Shown here: positions 18,263 through 28,273 of the stretch, one piece after another
How the letters are laid out: every line of letters starts with the position of its first letter
How positions within the stretch are numbered: position 1 is the first letter of the stretch
Assembly: GCA_035286595.1 (NCBI GenBank)
Contig: DATEDA010000158.1
Location: 1-64,000, forward strand
Length of the DNA stretch: 64,000 nt
From: DATEDA01 sp035286595
GTDB lineage: Bacteria > Pseudomonadota > Gammaproteobacteria > Burkholderiales > SG8-39
Direction of reading: 5' to 3'
Made by a program: the position numbers and the translations under genes
Notes under the pieces: generated by a model
Told to the model about the DNA's origin: nothing
Databases searched by the model: none
The model's input: only the letters and a program-made list of their open reading frames with translations

Positions 18263-18435
18263 CCCGACGCCGACGTCGCCCGGGGCGCGACCCATCCTGT
18301 CGATACCGAGGCATGGAAGAAGCAAGGGTCGGTGAAATGACCGCACCGTCCCCGCGCCGACGCCCGGCGACTGCCGCATAGCTGCGCTTGACCGTGACCG
18401 CCTGAACGGCGTCGCGGCGCGGGGCGCTCTGCGGC

Positions 18436-18696
18436 GTGAAAATTTCCGCTGTTTCCCCTCGAAAGCAGCTGGACTCCCGTGCTTTCCCCCCTCCCCCCCG
18501 GCGGCCGATCGAATCGCTCGCCGCCGCGGCGGACGAGCTGAGCAAGGGTCAGCTCGACAAGCGATTCAGCGCCGAAGGTGTCGCCGAATTCGTGCGGCTT
18601 GCGGAAGCGCTCGAGCGGCTGCGAGCCGCCCAGCAGGCGTTCACGGCGCGCCTGCGAGCGCAGAAGGCTGGGGGCCCGCAAAAGGCCACGGCCTGA
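18436..18696 (+). CDS. Orphan HAMP-like small protein
   Basis: 86 residues from a GTG. Residues ~24-70 (RPIESLAAAADELSKGQLDK, then an E-F-x-x-L helix 'EFVRLAEALERLRAAQQAF') have the shape of a HAMP linker: Pro near the first helix, a Gly-containing connector and a Glu at the start of helix 2. No transmembrane helix or output domain is attached. It could be a remnant of a chemoreceptor or histidine kinase, or a free-standing HAMP protein. No good ribosome-binding site is seen for the GTG, so expression is uncertain. Confidence 0.4.
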   Translation: MKISAVSPRKQLDSRAFPPPPRRPIESLAAAADELSKGQLDKRFSAEGVAEFVRLAEALERLRAAQQAFTARLRAQKAGGPQKATA

Positions 18697-18747
18697 GGGA
18701 GTCGGCGCCGACGTCAAGCGCGACCGCGGGAGGAGTGCCGAAAAGGC

Positions 18748-19506
18748 TCAGCCCCGCCCGACGAACGGCATCTTGGTCGCCATCACGGTGACGAACTGGA
18801 CGTTCGCGTCGAGTGGCAGGCTCGCCATGTAGACCACCGTCTTCGCGACGTGCGCGACGTCCATCAGCGGCTCGACCTTGATCGAGCCGTCTGCCTGCGG
18901 CACGCCCTTCGCCATCCGCTCGGCCATCTCGGTCAGCGCGTTGCCGATGTCGATCTGGCCGCACGCGATGTCGTACTTCCTCCCGTCGAGCGAGGTCGAC
19001 TTGGTGAGGCCGGTGATCGCGTGCTTGGTGGCCGTGTAGGGCGAGGAGTTGGGCCGCGGCGCGTGCGCCGAGATGGAACCGTTGTTGATGATCCGCCCGC
19101 CGCGAGGCGTCTGGCTCTTCATGACCTTGAACGCTTCCTGCGTGCACAGGAACGCGCCGGTGAGGTTGGCGTTCACCACCGACTGCCACTGCTCGAAGGT
19201 CAGTTCCTCGAGCGGGATCCCGGGCGCGTTCTGACCGGCGTTGTTGAAGACGAGGTCGAGACGGCCGAACTTCTCCTTGGTCTTGGCGAAGAGGGCGCGA
19301 ACGGACACCGGATCGCTCACGTCGGTGGGAACCGCCAACGCGCGTGACGCCGCCGCGCCGGCATCCTTCACCGCCCGCTCCAGCGCGTCCGCCCGGCGTC
19401 CCGCCAGCGCGACCGAATATCCTTCTTTCAGCAGTGCGAGCGCCGTCGCCTTGCCGATGCCGGAGCCTGCACCAGTCACGATCGCGACCTTGCCGTTCGA
19501 GCTCAT
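18748..19506 (-). CDS. Short-chain dehydrogenase/reductase (SDR)
   Basis: 252 residues, classical SDR: TGAGSGIG near residue 11, NNAGQNAPG, 'NNGSISAHAPRPNSSPYTATKHA' with the Ser, Tyr and Lys catalytic residues. Arg-Arg at the end of beta-2 (LAGRRADALE) favours NADP(H). It lies 58 bases upstream of the GDPD gene end only in the sense of map order; both run on the minus strand, and this gene is downstream. The substrate is unknown. Confidence 0.85.
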   Translation of the reverse strand: MSSNGKVAIVTGAGSGIGKATALALLKEGYSVALAGRRADALERAVKDAGAAASRALAVPTDVSDPVSVRALFAKTKEKFGRLDLVFNNAGQNAPGIPLEELTFEQWQSVVNANLTGAFLCTQEAFKVMKSQTPRGGRIINNGSISAHAPRPNSSPYTATKHAITGLTKSTSLDGRKYDIACGQIDIGNALTEMAERMAKGVPQADGSIKVEPLMDVAHVAKTVVYMASLPLDANVQFVTVMATKMPFVGRG

Positions 19507-19564
19507 CGTTCGTCCTCCTGCGGCCGGATGGGAATGGGGGGCAGGAAGGATAGACCAATCGCCC

Positions 19565-20461
19565 TTACCGCGGCGCGCCTGGTTTCCGGATCAGCGCGAG
19601 CATGCGGTCCGGGTAGTCGGTCATGATCCCGTCGACCGGGAGTGCGATGAGCCGCTTCATGTCTTCCGGCTCGTTGACGGTCCAGACGTCGATCTTCAGG
19701 TTGAGTCGCCGCGCGGCGCGCACGAATCTGGGGGTGAGCACCTCGACACTCCCGAGGCGCTCGGGGACCTGAAGCGCCTCGGCGCGAGGTTCGAACAGCG
19801 GGTCGAGGAACACGGCCGTGAGCCGGAAGAATTGACGGGCCTCGTCCGCCGTCGCGGCTGTCGCGACCTGCGGGCACGCGGCGCGGAAGGCGTCCATGGG
19901 TTCCTGCCCGAACGACGCCACCACCACGCGGTGTTCCATGCCGTGCTCGCGGATGAGCGCGCAAAGGGGCTCGGACAGCGTCGGTCCCCGCGCCTTGATC
20001 TCCAGGTTTATTCGCGCTTGGGGAAGGGCCTTGAAGACCTCGTTCAGCGTAGGGACGGTGAGGCCCTCGCCCCGATGGGGGTGAGTCTTACCGCCATCCG
20101 GACTCCAGCGGTAACCGGCATCGAGCTCGCGGAGTCTCGACAGCGTCAGCGCCGCAACCGGCCCGCTGCCATCGGTCGTTCGATCGACGGTCTCGTCGTG
20201 AAGGACCACGAGCACGCCGTCCGCAGTCTGGCGGATGTCCATTTCCAGAACGTCGACGCCCAGATCGGCCGCCTTGCGGAACGCGTGCAGCGTGTTCTCG
20301 GGCCAAAGGCCCCGTCCACCGCGATGGGCGATCACCCTGGGCTCCGTCGTCGCGGCCCAGAACGGATGCTGGGGAACCGGCTTCACCAGCGCGGCCAGGA
20401 CCAGGTGAGCCGTGACCAGGCTCGCCAGCAGGACCGCGCCGACTTTCAGGAGGAGACGCAT
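19565..20461 (-). CDS. Glycerophosphodiester phosphodiesterase, membrane-anchored
   Basis: 298 residues. An N-terminal hydrophobic helix (residues 4-25) is followed by the GDPD barrel: VIAHRGGRGLWPENT with the catalytic His and Glu, EMDIRQTADGVLVVLHDETVDRTTDG with the metal Glu/Asp and second His, and NLEIKARGP. 'DGIMTDYPDRM' closes the family pattern. The helix and lack of a cleavage site suggest anchoring to the inner membrane facing the periplasm. The ATG is 17 bases after the upstream TctC-like gene, and the two probably form an operon. It would release alcohols and glycerol-3-phosphate from glycerophosphodiesters. Confidence 0.88.
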   Translation of the reverse strand: MRLLLKVGAVLLASLVTAHLVLAALVKPVPQHPFWAATTEPRVIAHRGGRGLWPENTLHAFRKAADLGVDVLEMDIRQTADGVLVVLHDETVDRTTDGSGPVAALTLSRLRELDAGYRWSPDGGKTHPHRGEGLTVPTLNEVFKALPQARINLEIKARGPTLSEPLCALIREHGMEHRVVVASFGQEPMDAFRAACPQVATAATADEARQFFRLTAVFLDPLFEPRAEALQVPERLGSVEVLTPRFVRAARRLNLKIDVWTVNEPEDMKRLIALPVDGIMTDYPDRMLALIRKPGAPR

Positions 20462-20478
20462 GATGGGCCAGGCGAGGC

Positions 20479-21513
20479 TCAGCCCGGCTTCACTCCCGCC
20501 GCCTTGATCACCTTGCCCCAGCGGTCGGCCTCGCCGCGCATCAGGATGCGCAGCGCCTCCGGTGCGGTGCCGACGGGCTGGAAGTAGATCGCGATCATCC
20601 GCTGCCGCACGTCGTCGCTGCGGATGATCCGGACGAGCTCCTCCGACAGCCGGTCGACGATCCGCGGCGGGGTTCTCGCCGGCGCGACGGCGCCGATCCA
20701 GGCCGTGGACTCGAAGCCGGCGAAACCCTGCTCGGCGATCGTCGGAGTCCCGGGCAGCACGACGCTCCGCGACGTCGTGGTCGCGCCGAGCGCCTTGAGC
20801 CGCCCGGCCTGGACGAGCGGCATCGCCGTCGCCGGCACGACGAACCCGCCGGCGATCTGGCCGTTGAGGATCGCGGTGTTCACCTGCGGGCTGCCGGGAT
20901 AGGGCACGTGCACGAGGTCGAGACCGGCGCGCTGCTTGAGCAGCTCCATCGTGAGGTGCGAAGCGCTGCCGTTGCCGACCGAGCTGTAGTTGAGCTTGCC
21001 CGGCTGCGACCTGGCGAGCTTGACGAAGTCCTGGACGCTGTCCACGCCGAGCCTGGGGTCGACGACCAGCAGGTTCGGGCTCGCCGCAACGACCGTGATC
21101 GGAGCGAGCTCCTTGAACGGGTCGTACTCCATGCTCTTCATCAGCACGGTGTTCACCGCGAGCGGACCCGGGATCGAGAGTCCGATCGTGTAGCCGTCGG
21201 GCGCCGCCTTCGCGACCTGGCCGGTGCCGACCATGCCGCCGGCGCCGGGCTTGTTCTCGACGACGACCGGCTGGCCGAGCGCGGCGCCGAGCCGGTCGGT
21301 CAGCATCCGCGCGATCAGATCGGGCGAGCTGCCCGGCGGGAACGGGACGATCATGCGGATCGGCCTCGCGGGCCACTTGTCCTGGGCCGGGGCCGCCGGC
21401 GCGAGCGCGAGCGCCACGAATCCCCCCGCCGCCAACGCGATGGCCCTCTTGAGCAGCGGGAATCGACCCCTCAGCTTCGCTGTTCCGCACCCGGGCCCGG
21501 TGACGTAGTTCAT
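20479..21513 (-). CDS. Tripartite tricarboxylate transporter substrate-binding protein (TctC/Bug family)
   Basis: 344 residues. The mature part begins near QDKWPARPIRMIVPFPPGSSPDLIARM, the hallmark of Bug proteins, with 'VENKPGAGGMVGTGQVAKAAPDGYT' and 'NYSSVGNGSASHLTMELLK' as the remaining ligand-loop blocks. The signal peptide is LLKRAIALAAGGFVALALAPAAPAQ, which begins some 19 residues into the frame, so the true start may be a downstream TTG/CTG. These periplasmic receptors bind carboxylates and often work with unlinked TctAB. Divergent from malonyl-CoA decarboxylase by 65 bases, it might bind malonate or another small carboxylate. Confidence 0.9.
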   Translation of the reverse strand: MNYVTGPGCGTAKLRGRFPLLKRAIALAAGGFVALALAPAAPAQDKWPARPIRMIVPFPPGSSPDLIARMLTDRLGAALGQPVVVENKPGAGGMVGTGQVAKAAPDGYTIGLSIPGPLAVNTVLMKSMEYDPFKELAPITVVAASPNLLVVDPRLGVDSVQDFVKLARSQPGKLNYSSVGNGSASHLTMELLKQRAGLDLVHVPYPGSPQVNTAILNGQIAGGFVVPATAMPLVQAGRLKALGATTTSRSVVLPGTPTIAEQGFAGFESTAWIGAVAPARTPPRIVDRLSEELVRIIRSDDVRQRMIAIYFQPVGTAPEALRILMRGEADRWGKVIKAAGVKPG

Positions 21514-21578
21514 GGCAGCCGCAAAGATACCCCATGGGCGCGCCGGCGGCGCGAGAGTGATCCCTTAGAATCGGACCG

Positions 21579-22994
21579 ATGAACAGGGCCGTCGACACTT
21601 CCCTGACGGCACCGGCACGCGGCGAGCCGGGGCGCGTGCGCGCGTTCTGGAACTGGCTCACCCGGAGCGCCGGACCGCGCGGCGCGCAGCCGATCTCGGC
21701 CGGCGACCTCAAGCTCGCGCGTGCGATCTTCCGCGACATCCTGGCGGGGATCGGCGGCGAGGCGTCGGCCCGCCAGCGCGTCGCGACGCTCGGCTCGCTC
21801 TATCGCAGTCTGAACGACGATGGCCGGCGGGAGCTGCTCGGCGTGCTCGCGGACGAGTTCGGCCCCGACGAGCTCGAGATCAACCGCGCGATCCAGGGAT
21901 ATCTCGATGCCCGGGGGCCGGCGCGGCGCCACGCCGAGTCGGAGCTCCGGCTCGCGCTCGGCAGCCCGCGCATCCGGATCCTCAAGCAGTTCAACCTGCT
22001 CCCCGACGGCGTGAAGCTCCTGGTCGACATGCGCGCCGACGTGCTGCGCTACGTCGGGGAGCGCAGCGAGCTGGGGGTGCTGGGCGACGAGCTCTACTCG
22101 CTCCTCGGCAGCTGGTTCGACATCGGGAATCTCGAGCTCCGGCGCATCAGCTGGAACTCGCCGGCGATGCTGCTCGAGAAGCTGATCTCGTACGAGGCGG
22201 TGCACGAGATCCAGTCGTGGGCGGATCTGCGCAACCGCCTGGACTCGGATCGGCGCTGCTACGCGTTCTTCCATCCACGCATGCCCGACGAGCCGCTGGT
22301 CTTCGTCGAGATCGCGCTCGGCAAGGACATGGCGGACAACATCCACTCGCTCCTCGACGAGTCGGCGCCGGCGTTCGATCCGCAGGCGGCGCAGGCGGCG
22401 GTCTTCTACTCGATCTCGACCTCGCAGGCGGGCCTGCGCGGCGTGTCGTTCGGGGGGTTCCTCATCAAGCGCGTCGTCGAGACGCTCTCGGCCGATTTCC
22501 CCCGGCTGCGGACGTTCGCGACGCTCTCGCCGGTCCCGGGGTTCCGGCAGTGGCTCGAGGCGCAGGCGCGGGCGAAAAACCCGGAGTTCTTCGGCACGAA
22601 GGAGCGCGCGCGCCTGTGCGAGGAGGCCGCGGTGCGCGATCCGCACGAGGCGCTCGCGCAGCTGCTGCTGCGCGGCTTCGCCATGGAGGCGCAGCCGCCG
22701 GAGTCGCTCCGGCCGACGCTCACGCGCCTCTGCGCGCAGTACCTCGTCGAGGCGAAGGACGAGGAGCGGTCGCTCGACTCGGTGGCGCGCTTCCACCTCG
22801 GCAACGGCGCGCGGCTGGAGCGGATCAACTGGCTCGCCGACACCTCACCGCGCGGCATCAAGCAGTCGGCAGGGATGATGGTGAACTACCTGTACAAGCT
22901 CGACGACATCGAGGACAACCACGAGGCTTACGCGCGCGAGGGTCGCGTGGTGATGAGCGACGGTGTGAAGCGGCTGCTGCGGAAGCCCGCGTAG
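21579..22994 (+). CDS. Malonyl-CoA decarboxylase (MLYCD)
   Basis: 471 residues, normal for the bacterial enzyme. The N-terminal helical domain contains 'FRDILAGIGGEASARQRVATLGSLYRSL'. The catalytic GNAT-like domain holds 'CYAFFHPRMPDEPLVFVEIAL', 'FYSISTSQAGLRGVSFGGFLIKRVV' with the Ser, and 'FATLSPVPGFRQWL'. The late 'FHLGNGARLERINWLADTSPRGIKQSAGMMVNYLY' has the conserved His and Asn. It converts malonyl-CoA to acetyl-CoA. It is divergent from a TctC-type receptor, suggesting a small malonate-use unit, although matA-like malonyl-CoA synthetase is not present here. Confidence 0.93.
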   Translation: MNRAVDTSLTAPARGEPGRVRAFWNWLTRSAGPRGAQPISAGDLKLARAIFRDILAGIGGEASARQRVATLGSLYRSLNDDGRRELLGVLADEFGPDELEINRAIQGYLDARGPARRHAESELRLALGSPRIRILKQFNLLPDGVKLLVDMRADVLRYVGERSELGVLGDELYSLLGSWFDIGNLELRRISWNSPAMLLEKLISYEAVHEIQSWADLRNRLDSDRRCYAFFHPRMPDEPLVFVEIALGKDMADNIHSLLDESAPAFDPQAAQAAVFYSISTSQAGLRGVSFGGFLIKRVVETLSADFPRLRTFATLSPVPGFRQWLEAQARAKNPEFFGTKERARLCEEAAVRDPHEALAQLLLRGFAMEAQPPESLRPTLTRLCAQYLVEAKDEERSLDSVARFHLGNGARLERINWLADTSPRGIKQSAGMMVNYLYKLDDIEDNHEAYAREGRVVMSDGVKRLLRKPA

Positions 22995-23036
22995 CCCCCT
23001 GTCGAAGGGGGTACGGAGCGCGAGGTCCCGGCTCCG
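22995..23036. terminator. Two hairpins between convergent genes
   Basis: CCCCCT (22995-23000) pairs with AGGGGG (23006-23011) directly after the MLYCD stop. CGGAGC (23014-23019) pairs with GCTCCG (23031-23036) just before the convergent gene's end. There is no T-tract, so termination efficiency is uncertain. Confidence 0.4.
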
Positions 23037-23037
23037 C

Positions 23038-23628
23038 CTACGACACGATCTGCCAGGTCCCGTCGCCGGCGCGGCAGGCGCGGTCGGTGACCGTCTCCTT
23101 GCGGCTCTTCGCGGTGATCACGGTGGTGAACTCGCGGCAGCTCTGGCCGTTCTGCCTGAAGCCGCGAGTCGGCGTTACCGCATAGCTCATGCCGGTCTTC
23201 GCGTTCGACCAGGTCACGGGTTTCCCGTCGGCCGTGAGCTCGAGCGCGTGGCCGACGCAGCCGCGATCGGCCTCGTCGAGATCGCGCCCGATCTTGGCGC
23301 CGATCACCGCCCCGAGGACGGAGCCCACGACGATCGCGACGGTGCGGCCGTCACCCTCGCCGACCCTCGATCCGATCGCGCCGCCGACGACGCCGCCGAG
23401 CACGGCGCCCACCGCCTCGCGGTTGCAGCGCCCGCCGATCACGCCGTAGTCCTTCTCCCATTTCTTGCCGGTGTAGCCGACGTAGTTCGGGTCGTTCTTC
23501 TTGCGCCAGCCGTGCGCCGGCGCGTGATCCGGCGGGGCAGCGAACGCTTGCGGGGCCGCGACGGCAATCGCGAGCGCGCCAACCCAGAGCGCCTTGCGGA
23601 GCCGGGTGCGCGGGAGGTCAGGGTGCAT
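23038..23628 (-). CDS. Exported glycine-zipper (2TM) surface-antigen-like protein
   Basis: 196 residues. The signal peptide spans residues ~1-31 (RKALWVGALAIAVAAPQAFA). A PNYVGYTGKKWEKDYGVIGGRC segment follows, then a glycine zipper VGAVLGGVVGGAIGSRVGEGDGRTVAIVVGSVLGAVIGAKIGRDLDEADRGC, as in 17-kDa-antigen and related outer-membrane proteins. The C-terminal part has 'NAKTGMSYAVTPTRGFRQNGQSCREFTTVI', a surface-antigen-like domain. Function in envelope structure is likely but not defined. ATG is preceded by GGAGG seven bases away. It stands alone. Confidence 0.85.
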   Translation of the reverse strand: MHPDLPRTRLRKALWVGALAIAVAAPQAFAAPPDHAPAHGWRKKNDPNYVGYTGKKWEKDYGVIGGRCNREAVGAVLGGVVGGAIGSRVGEGDGRTVAIVVGSVLGAVIGAKIGRDLDEADRGCVGHALELTADGKPVTWSNAKTGMSYAVTPTRGFRQNGQSCREFTTVITAKSRKETVTDRACRAGDGTWQIVS

Positions 23629-23806
23629 GATCGGTCCTCCGGGATCGGTTCGATGGCGATCATTCGACCGCAGACCGATCCGGGTGACGAGCGCGTCACC
23701 GCGCGCGGCGGGGATTAGTCCCGATCCGTCGACCGGTGTCGGGTGACGGCGACAGCAGGCGCGAGAAATTGGTCACGCGCCCGGGGGGCGCCAGCCTTCG
23801 CGGCGT

Positions 23807-25456
23807 TCAAGGCCGCAGTCCCGCGGCCGCCGCGGCTTCCATCCGCAGCCTGAACCGCTGCAGCTTCCCGGTCTCGGTGCGCGGCAGCGAATCGCGGAAC
23901 TCGATCGCGCGCGGGTACTTGTACGGCGCGATCGTCGCTTTGGCGTGATCCTGGAGCGCCTTGACCATCGCTGCGTCGCCGGTGAAGCCCGGCTTCAGGA
24001 CGACGTACGCCTTCACGATGGTCCCGCGCTCGGCGTCCGGCGCGCCGACGACGCCGCATTCGGCGACCGCCGCGTGCGTGAGCAGCGCCGACTCGACCTC
24101 GGGGCCGGCGATGTTGTAGCCCGCCGAGATGATCATGTCGTCGGTGCGCGCCTGATAGAAGAAGTAGCCGTCGGCGTCCATCGAGTAGGCGTCGCCGGTG
24201 ACGTTCCAGCCGTTCTGGACGTAGACCTTCTGGCGGTTGTCCGCGAGGTACTTGCAGCCGGTCGGGCCCTTGATCGCGAGCCGCCCGACGACCCCGGGCG
24301 GGCACACGCGACCCGCGTCGTCGAGCACGGTCGCGCGGTACCCGGGAATGGCGTAGCCGGTCGCGCCGCGCCGGACGCGCTCCGGCGTGTGCGCGATGAA
24401 CATGTGGATCAGCTCGGTCGAGCCGATGCCGTCGATGATTTCGATGCCGGTGGCCTGCTTGAACAGCTGGCGCGTGGCGTCGGGCAGGGCCTCGCCCGCG
24501 GAAACGCACTTCTTCAGGCTCGAGAGGTCGAAGCGGCCCGCGAGCGGCGCCATCTGGCGGAGGAAGGTCGGCGCGGAGAAGCAGACGGTCGCGCGGAAGT
24601 CCTGGATCGTCTGCAGGAGAGCATCGGGCGTCGGCCGCTCGCTCAGGACGGTCGATGCCCCGTAGCGCGCCGGAAAGCACAGCATCCCGCCCAGCCCGAA
24701 GGTGAAGGCGATCGGCGGCGTCCCGCAGAAGACGTCGTCCGCCCTCGGCTTGAGGCAGGAGCGCGGAAAGCAGTCGCACATCGCCATCACGTCGCGGTGG
24801 AAGTGGATGCAGCCCTTCGGCTGGCCGGTGGTGCCGGAGGTGAAGGCGATCAGGGCCGGGTCGTCGAGCGCGGTGTCGACGTTCTTGAACGCGACCGGTT
24901 TCGGCTCGAGAGCCGCTTCCAGCGACCCCGGCCCGCCGTCGTTGAAGTAGAGGATCTGCTTGAGTGACGGGGACTGGCCTCCCGCGAGCTCCAGGTCGTC
25001 CCGGAGCCGCACGTCGCAGAGCGCCGCCCCGACCCTGGCCTTGTCGATGATCTGCGTGAGCTCCTTCGCGCGGAGCAGCGGCATGGTGGCCACCGCGATG
25101 CCGCCCGCCTTGATCACCGCGAACCAGCATGCCGCCATCATCGGGTTGTTCGGCCCGCGGAGGAGCACCCGGTTGCCGGGCACGAGCTTCAGGTCCTGGA
25201 CGAGCACGTGCGCGATCCGGTTCGCGCGGGCGAGGAGCTGGCGATACGTGCACGAGTACCGCTTTCCCTCGATCAGGGCGTGCAGCATCGGGCGGTCGCC
25301 GTGGCCCGCCGCAACCATCCGGTCGAGCAGCTCCGCCGCGCAGTTGAGCCGGTCGGGATACCGGAGCTCGGGCAGCTCGAACAGGAACCCCGGCAGGTCG
25401 CCGGGCGGCGGCAGGTTGTCGCGCACGAAGGTGTCGACGTGAGCGGTGTAGGCCAT
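23807..25456 (-). CDS. Aromatic acyl-CoA ligase, 2-aminobenzoate/benzoate-CoA ligase type
   Basis: 549 residues, ANL superfamily. The P-loop is LIAFTSGTTGQPKGCIHFHRD, with 'GIGSTELIHMFIAH' as the A5 core motif, 'VTGDAYSMDADGYFFYQARTDDMI' as the hinge region, and PRTETGKLQRFRLR with the C-terminal catalytic Lys. The overall pattern follows bacterial 2-aminobenzoate-CoA and benzoate-CoA ligases rather than fatty acyl ligases. It is the last gene of the five-gene minus-strand operon, 10 bases after the acyl-CoA dehydrogenase. It would activate the aromatic acid with ATP and CoA to feed the fused monooxygenase at 15537. Anthranilate is the best guess; salicylate, benzoate or a phenyl acid remain possible. 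Confidence 0.87.
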   Translation of the reverse strand: MAYTAHVDTFVRDNLPPPGDLPGFLFELPELRYPDRLNCAAELLDRMVAAGHGDRPMLHALIEGKRYSCTYRQLLARANRIAHVLVQDLKLVPGNRVLLRGPNNPMMAACWFAVIKAGGIAVATMPLLRAKELTQIIDKARVGAALCDVRLRDDLELAGGQSPSLKQILYFNDGGPGSLEAALEPKPVAFKNVDTALDDPALIAFTSGTTGQPKGCIHFHRDVMAMCDCFPRSCLKPRADDVFCGTPPIAFTFGLGGMLCFPARYGASTVLSERPTPDALLQTIQDFRATVCFSAPTFLRQMAPLAGRFDLSSLKKCVSAGEALPDATRQLFKQATGIEIIDGIGSTELIHMFIAHTPERVRRGATGYAIPGYRATVLDDAGRVCPPGVVGRLAIKGPTGCKYLADNRQKVYVQNGWNVTGDAYSMDADGYFFYQARTDDMIISAGYNIAGPEVESALLTHAAVAECGVVGAPDAERGTIVKAYVVLKPGFTGDAAMVKALQDHAKATIAPYKYPRAIEFRDSLPRTETGKLQRFRLRMEAAAAAGLRP

Positions 25457-25466
25457 AGGGCGCCGC

Positions 25467-26632
25467 CTAGTCCTTTCCCTTCAGCGTCTCGCGGGCGATG
25501 ACGAGCTTCTGCACCTCGGTCGCGCCCTCGTAGATGCGCAGCGCCCGGATCTCGCGATAGAGCTTCTCGACGGGGTGGCCCGACACGACGCCCAGCCCCC
25601 CGAAGATCTGCACGGCGCGGTCGATGACGGCCTGGGCGGTCTCGGTCGCGACCATCTTGGCCATCGCCGCCTCGCGCGTCGTGCGCACCCCCTTCGCGTC
25701 GCGGAGCCAGGCCGCGCGGTACGTGAGCAGCGCCGACGAGTCTATCCCGGTCGCCATGTCGGCGATCGCCGCCTGGGTGAGCTGGAAGTCGGCGAGCGTC
25801 TCGCCGAACATGCGGCGCGAGGCGGCGCGGGCGATGGCTTCGTCGAGCGCCCGGCGCGCGAACCCGAGCGCCGCAGCGGCGACCGAGGCGCGGAAGATGT
25901 CGAGCGTCTGCATCGCGACCTTGAAGCCCTCGCCGGGCGGCCCGAGCCGCTGCGACGCGGGAAAGCGGCAGTCCCGGAACTCGAGCCGTGCCAGCGGATG
26001 CGGCGCGATCACGTTGATGCGCTCGGCGACCGTGAGGCCCGGCGCATCCGCGTCGACCACGAACGCGCTGATCCCCTTCGCGCCCGGGGCGTCGGTCTCG
26101 CGGGCGAACACGGTGTAGAAGTCGGCGATGCCGCCATTCGAGATCCAGGTCTTCGCGCCGTCGAGGACGATCTCGCCCCGAGTCTCTCTCGCGCGGGTGG
26201 ACATGGCCGCGACGTCGGAGCCCGCGTCGGGCTCGGAGAGCGCGAACGCGGCGATCGCCTCGCCTTGCGCGACCCGCGGCAGGTAGTGCTCCCTGAGCGC
26301 GTTGGATCCGTACAGCGAGATCGCGCCCGAGCCGAGGCCCTGCATCGCGAACGCGAAGTCCGCGAGCCCGTCGCGGCGCGCGAGGGTCTCCCGGGCGAGG
26401 CACACGGAACGGGAGTCGATCTCCTCCAGCCGGCCACCCCAGCGCTTCGGCACGCAGTACTCGAGCCAGCCCGCCTCGCCGAGCATCGCGACGAGGTCGT
26501 GGCAGGCGCGGTCCACGTCGACGTGCTCGTGGCCCGTGGCGAGCCGCTCCGCGGCCCAGGCATCGAGGCTCCGCGCGAGCGTCCGATGCGCGTCGTCGAA
26601 GAACGGCCAGTCGAGGAACGTGCGGTCGGGCA

Positions 26633-26633
<1 letters not shown>
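25467..26633 (-). CDS. Acyl-CoA dehydrogenase
   Basis: 388 residues, normal length. Family blocks are visible: 'AFALSEPDAGSDVAAMSTRA', 'LDGAKTWISNGGIADFYTVFA', 'RRMFGETLADFQLTQ', and the end 'YREIRALRIYEGATEVQ', with the catalytic Glu expected in the YEGATE segment. FAD-dependent alpha,beta-oxidation of a CoA thioester is expected. Its ATG overlaps the stop of the enoyl-CoA hydratase by one base (TGATG), and the CoA ligase follows 10 bases later. In aerobic 2-aminobenzoyl-CoA clusters an enzyme of this class accompanies the ligase and monooxygenase. Confidence 0.9.
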
Positions 26634-27463
<830 letters not shown>

Positions 27464-27493
27464 GCGGGTCCCCTATCGTGACGACCGTCGCCA

Positions 27494-28273
27494 TCATCCC
27501 ATGACCTCGCCGCCGGCGACGGCGATCGCCTGCCCGGTGATCGCTTCCGATCCCGGGAGGCAGAGCCAGAGCACGGCGTTGGCGACCTCGGCGGGCTGCA
27601 CCATGCGGGCCTGCGGGTTGCGCGCGACGAGCGCCGCGCGCGCCTCGCTTTCAGATCGGCCGGTCTTCTGCACGATGCCGGCGACGGCTTCCCGGATGAG
27701 ATCGGTTTCGGTGTAGCCGGGGCAGACCGCGTTCACGGTGACGCCGCTCTTCGCGCACTCGAGCGCGAGCGCGCGCGTGAGACCCACGACGCCGTGCTTC
27801 GCGGCGCAGTAGGCCGCGACGTAGGCGTAGCCCACGAGGCCGGCGGTGCTCGCGACGTTGACGATGCGGCCGGCGCCGCGCGCGACCATCTCCGGCAATG
27901 CCGCTCGCGTGCACAGATAGGTGCCCGTCAGGTTCACGGCGAGCATCCTCTGCCAGAGCGCGGAGTCGGTCCTGGCGAAGGGCGCGCTTTCGACCTGGCC
28001 GGCGTTGTTGACGAGGATGTCGACCCGACCGAAGCGCCCCTGAACCGCGGCGAACGCCGCCCGTACCGACGCCTCGTCGGCGACGTCGACGCTGACCGCC
28101 TGGGCGCGGCTCGGGCCGCCCAGCGCCTCGACCTGCGCCGCGAGCCGGCCACCGTCGCGGCCGAGGACGGAGACCGTCGCGCCTTCGCGGGCAAGCGCTG
28201 CGGCGATCGCGCCACCGATCCCGCGCCCCCCGCCGGTGACGATCGCATGCTGGTCTGCAAGGGGCGGACTCAT
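27494..28273 (-). CDS. SDR, probable 3-hydroxyacyl-CoA dehydrogenase of the aromatic-CoA operon
   Basis: 259 residues. 'IVTGGGRGIGGAIA' is the cofactor loop, 'LVNNAGQ' and 'VNVASTAGLVGYAYVAAYCAAKHG' give the Asn, Ser, Tyr and Lys residues, and 'NAVCPGYTETDLI' follows. Given the ligase/dehydrogenase/hydratase neighbours, a 3-hydroxyacyl-CoA dehydrogenase role is the simplest inference. Its ATG forms an ATGA overlap with a short frame encoded by a ~60-bp repeat that covers the start, and the repeat supplies an AAGG ribosome-binding site. Confidence 0.85.
   Translation of the reverse strand: MSPPLADQHAIVTGGGRGIGGAIAAALAREGATVSVLGRDGGRLAAQVEALGGPSRAQAVSVDVADEASVRAAFAAVQGRFGRVDILVNNAGQVESAPFARTDSALWQRMLAVNLTGTYLCTRAALPEMVARGAGRIVNVASTAGLVGYAYVAAYCAAKHGVVGLTRALALECAKSGVTVNAVCPGYTETDLIREAVAGIVQKTGRSESEARAALVARNPQARMVQPAEVANAVLWLCLPGSEAITGQAIAVAGGEVMG

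Noticed and set aside
23629..23806. 178-base gap between the glycine-zipper gene and the CoA ligase
   Set aside because: Inspected on both strands. No gene, convincing hairpin or repeat was seen beyond the ribosome-binding site of the glycine-zipper gene.
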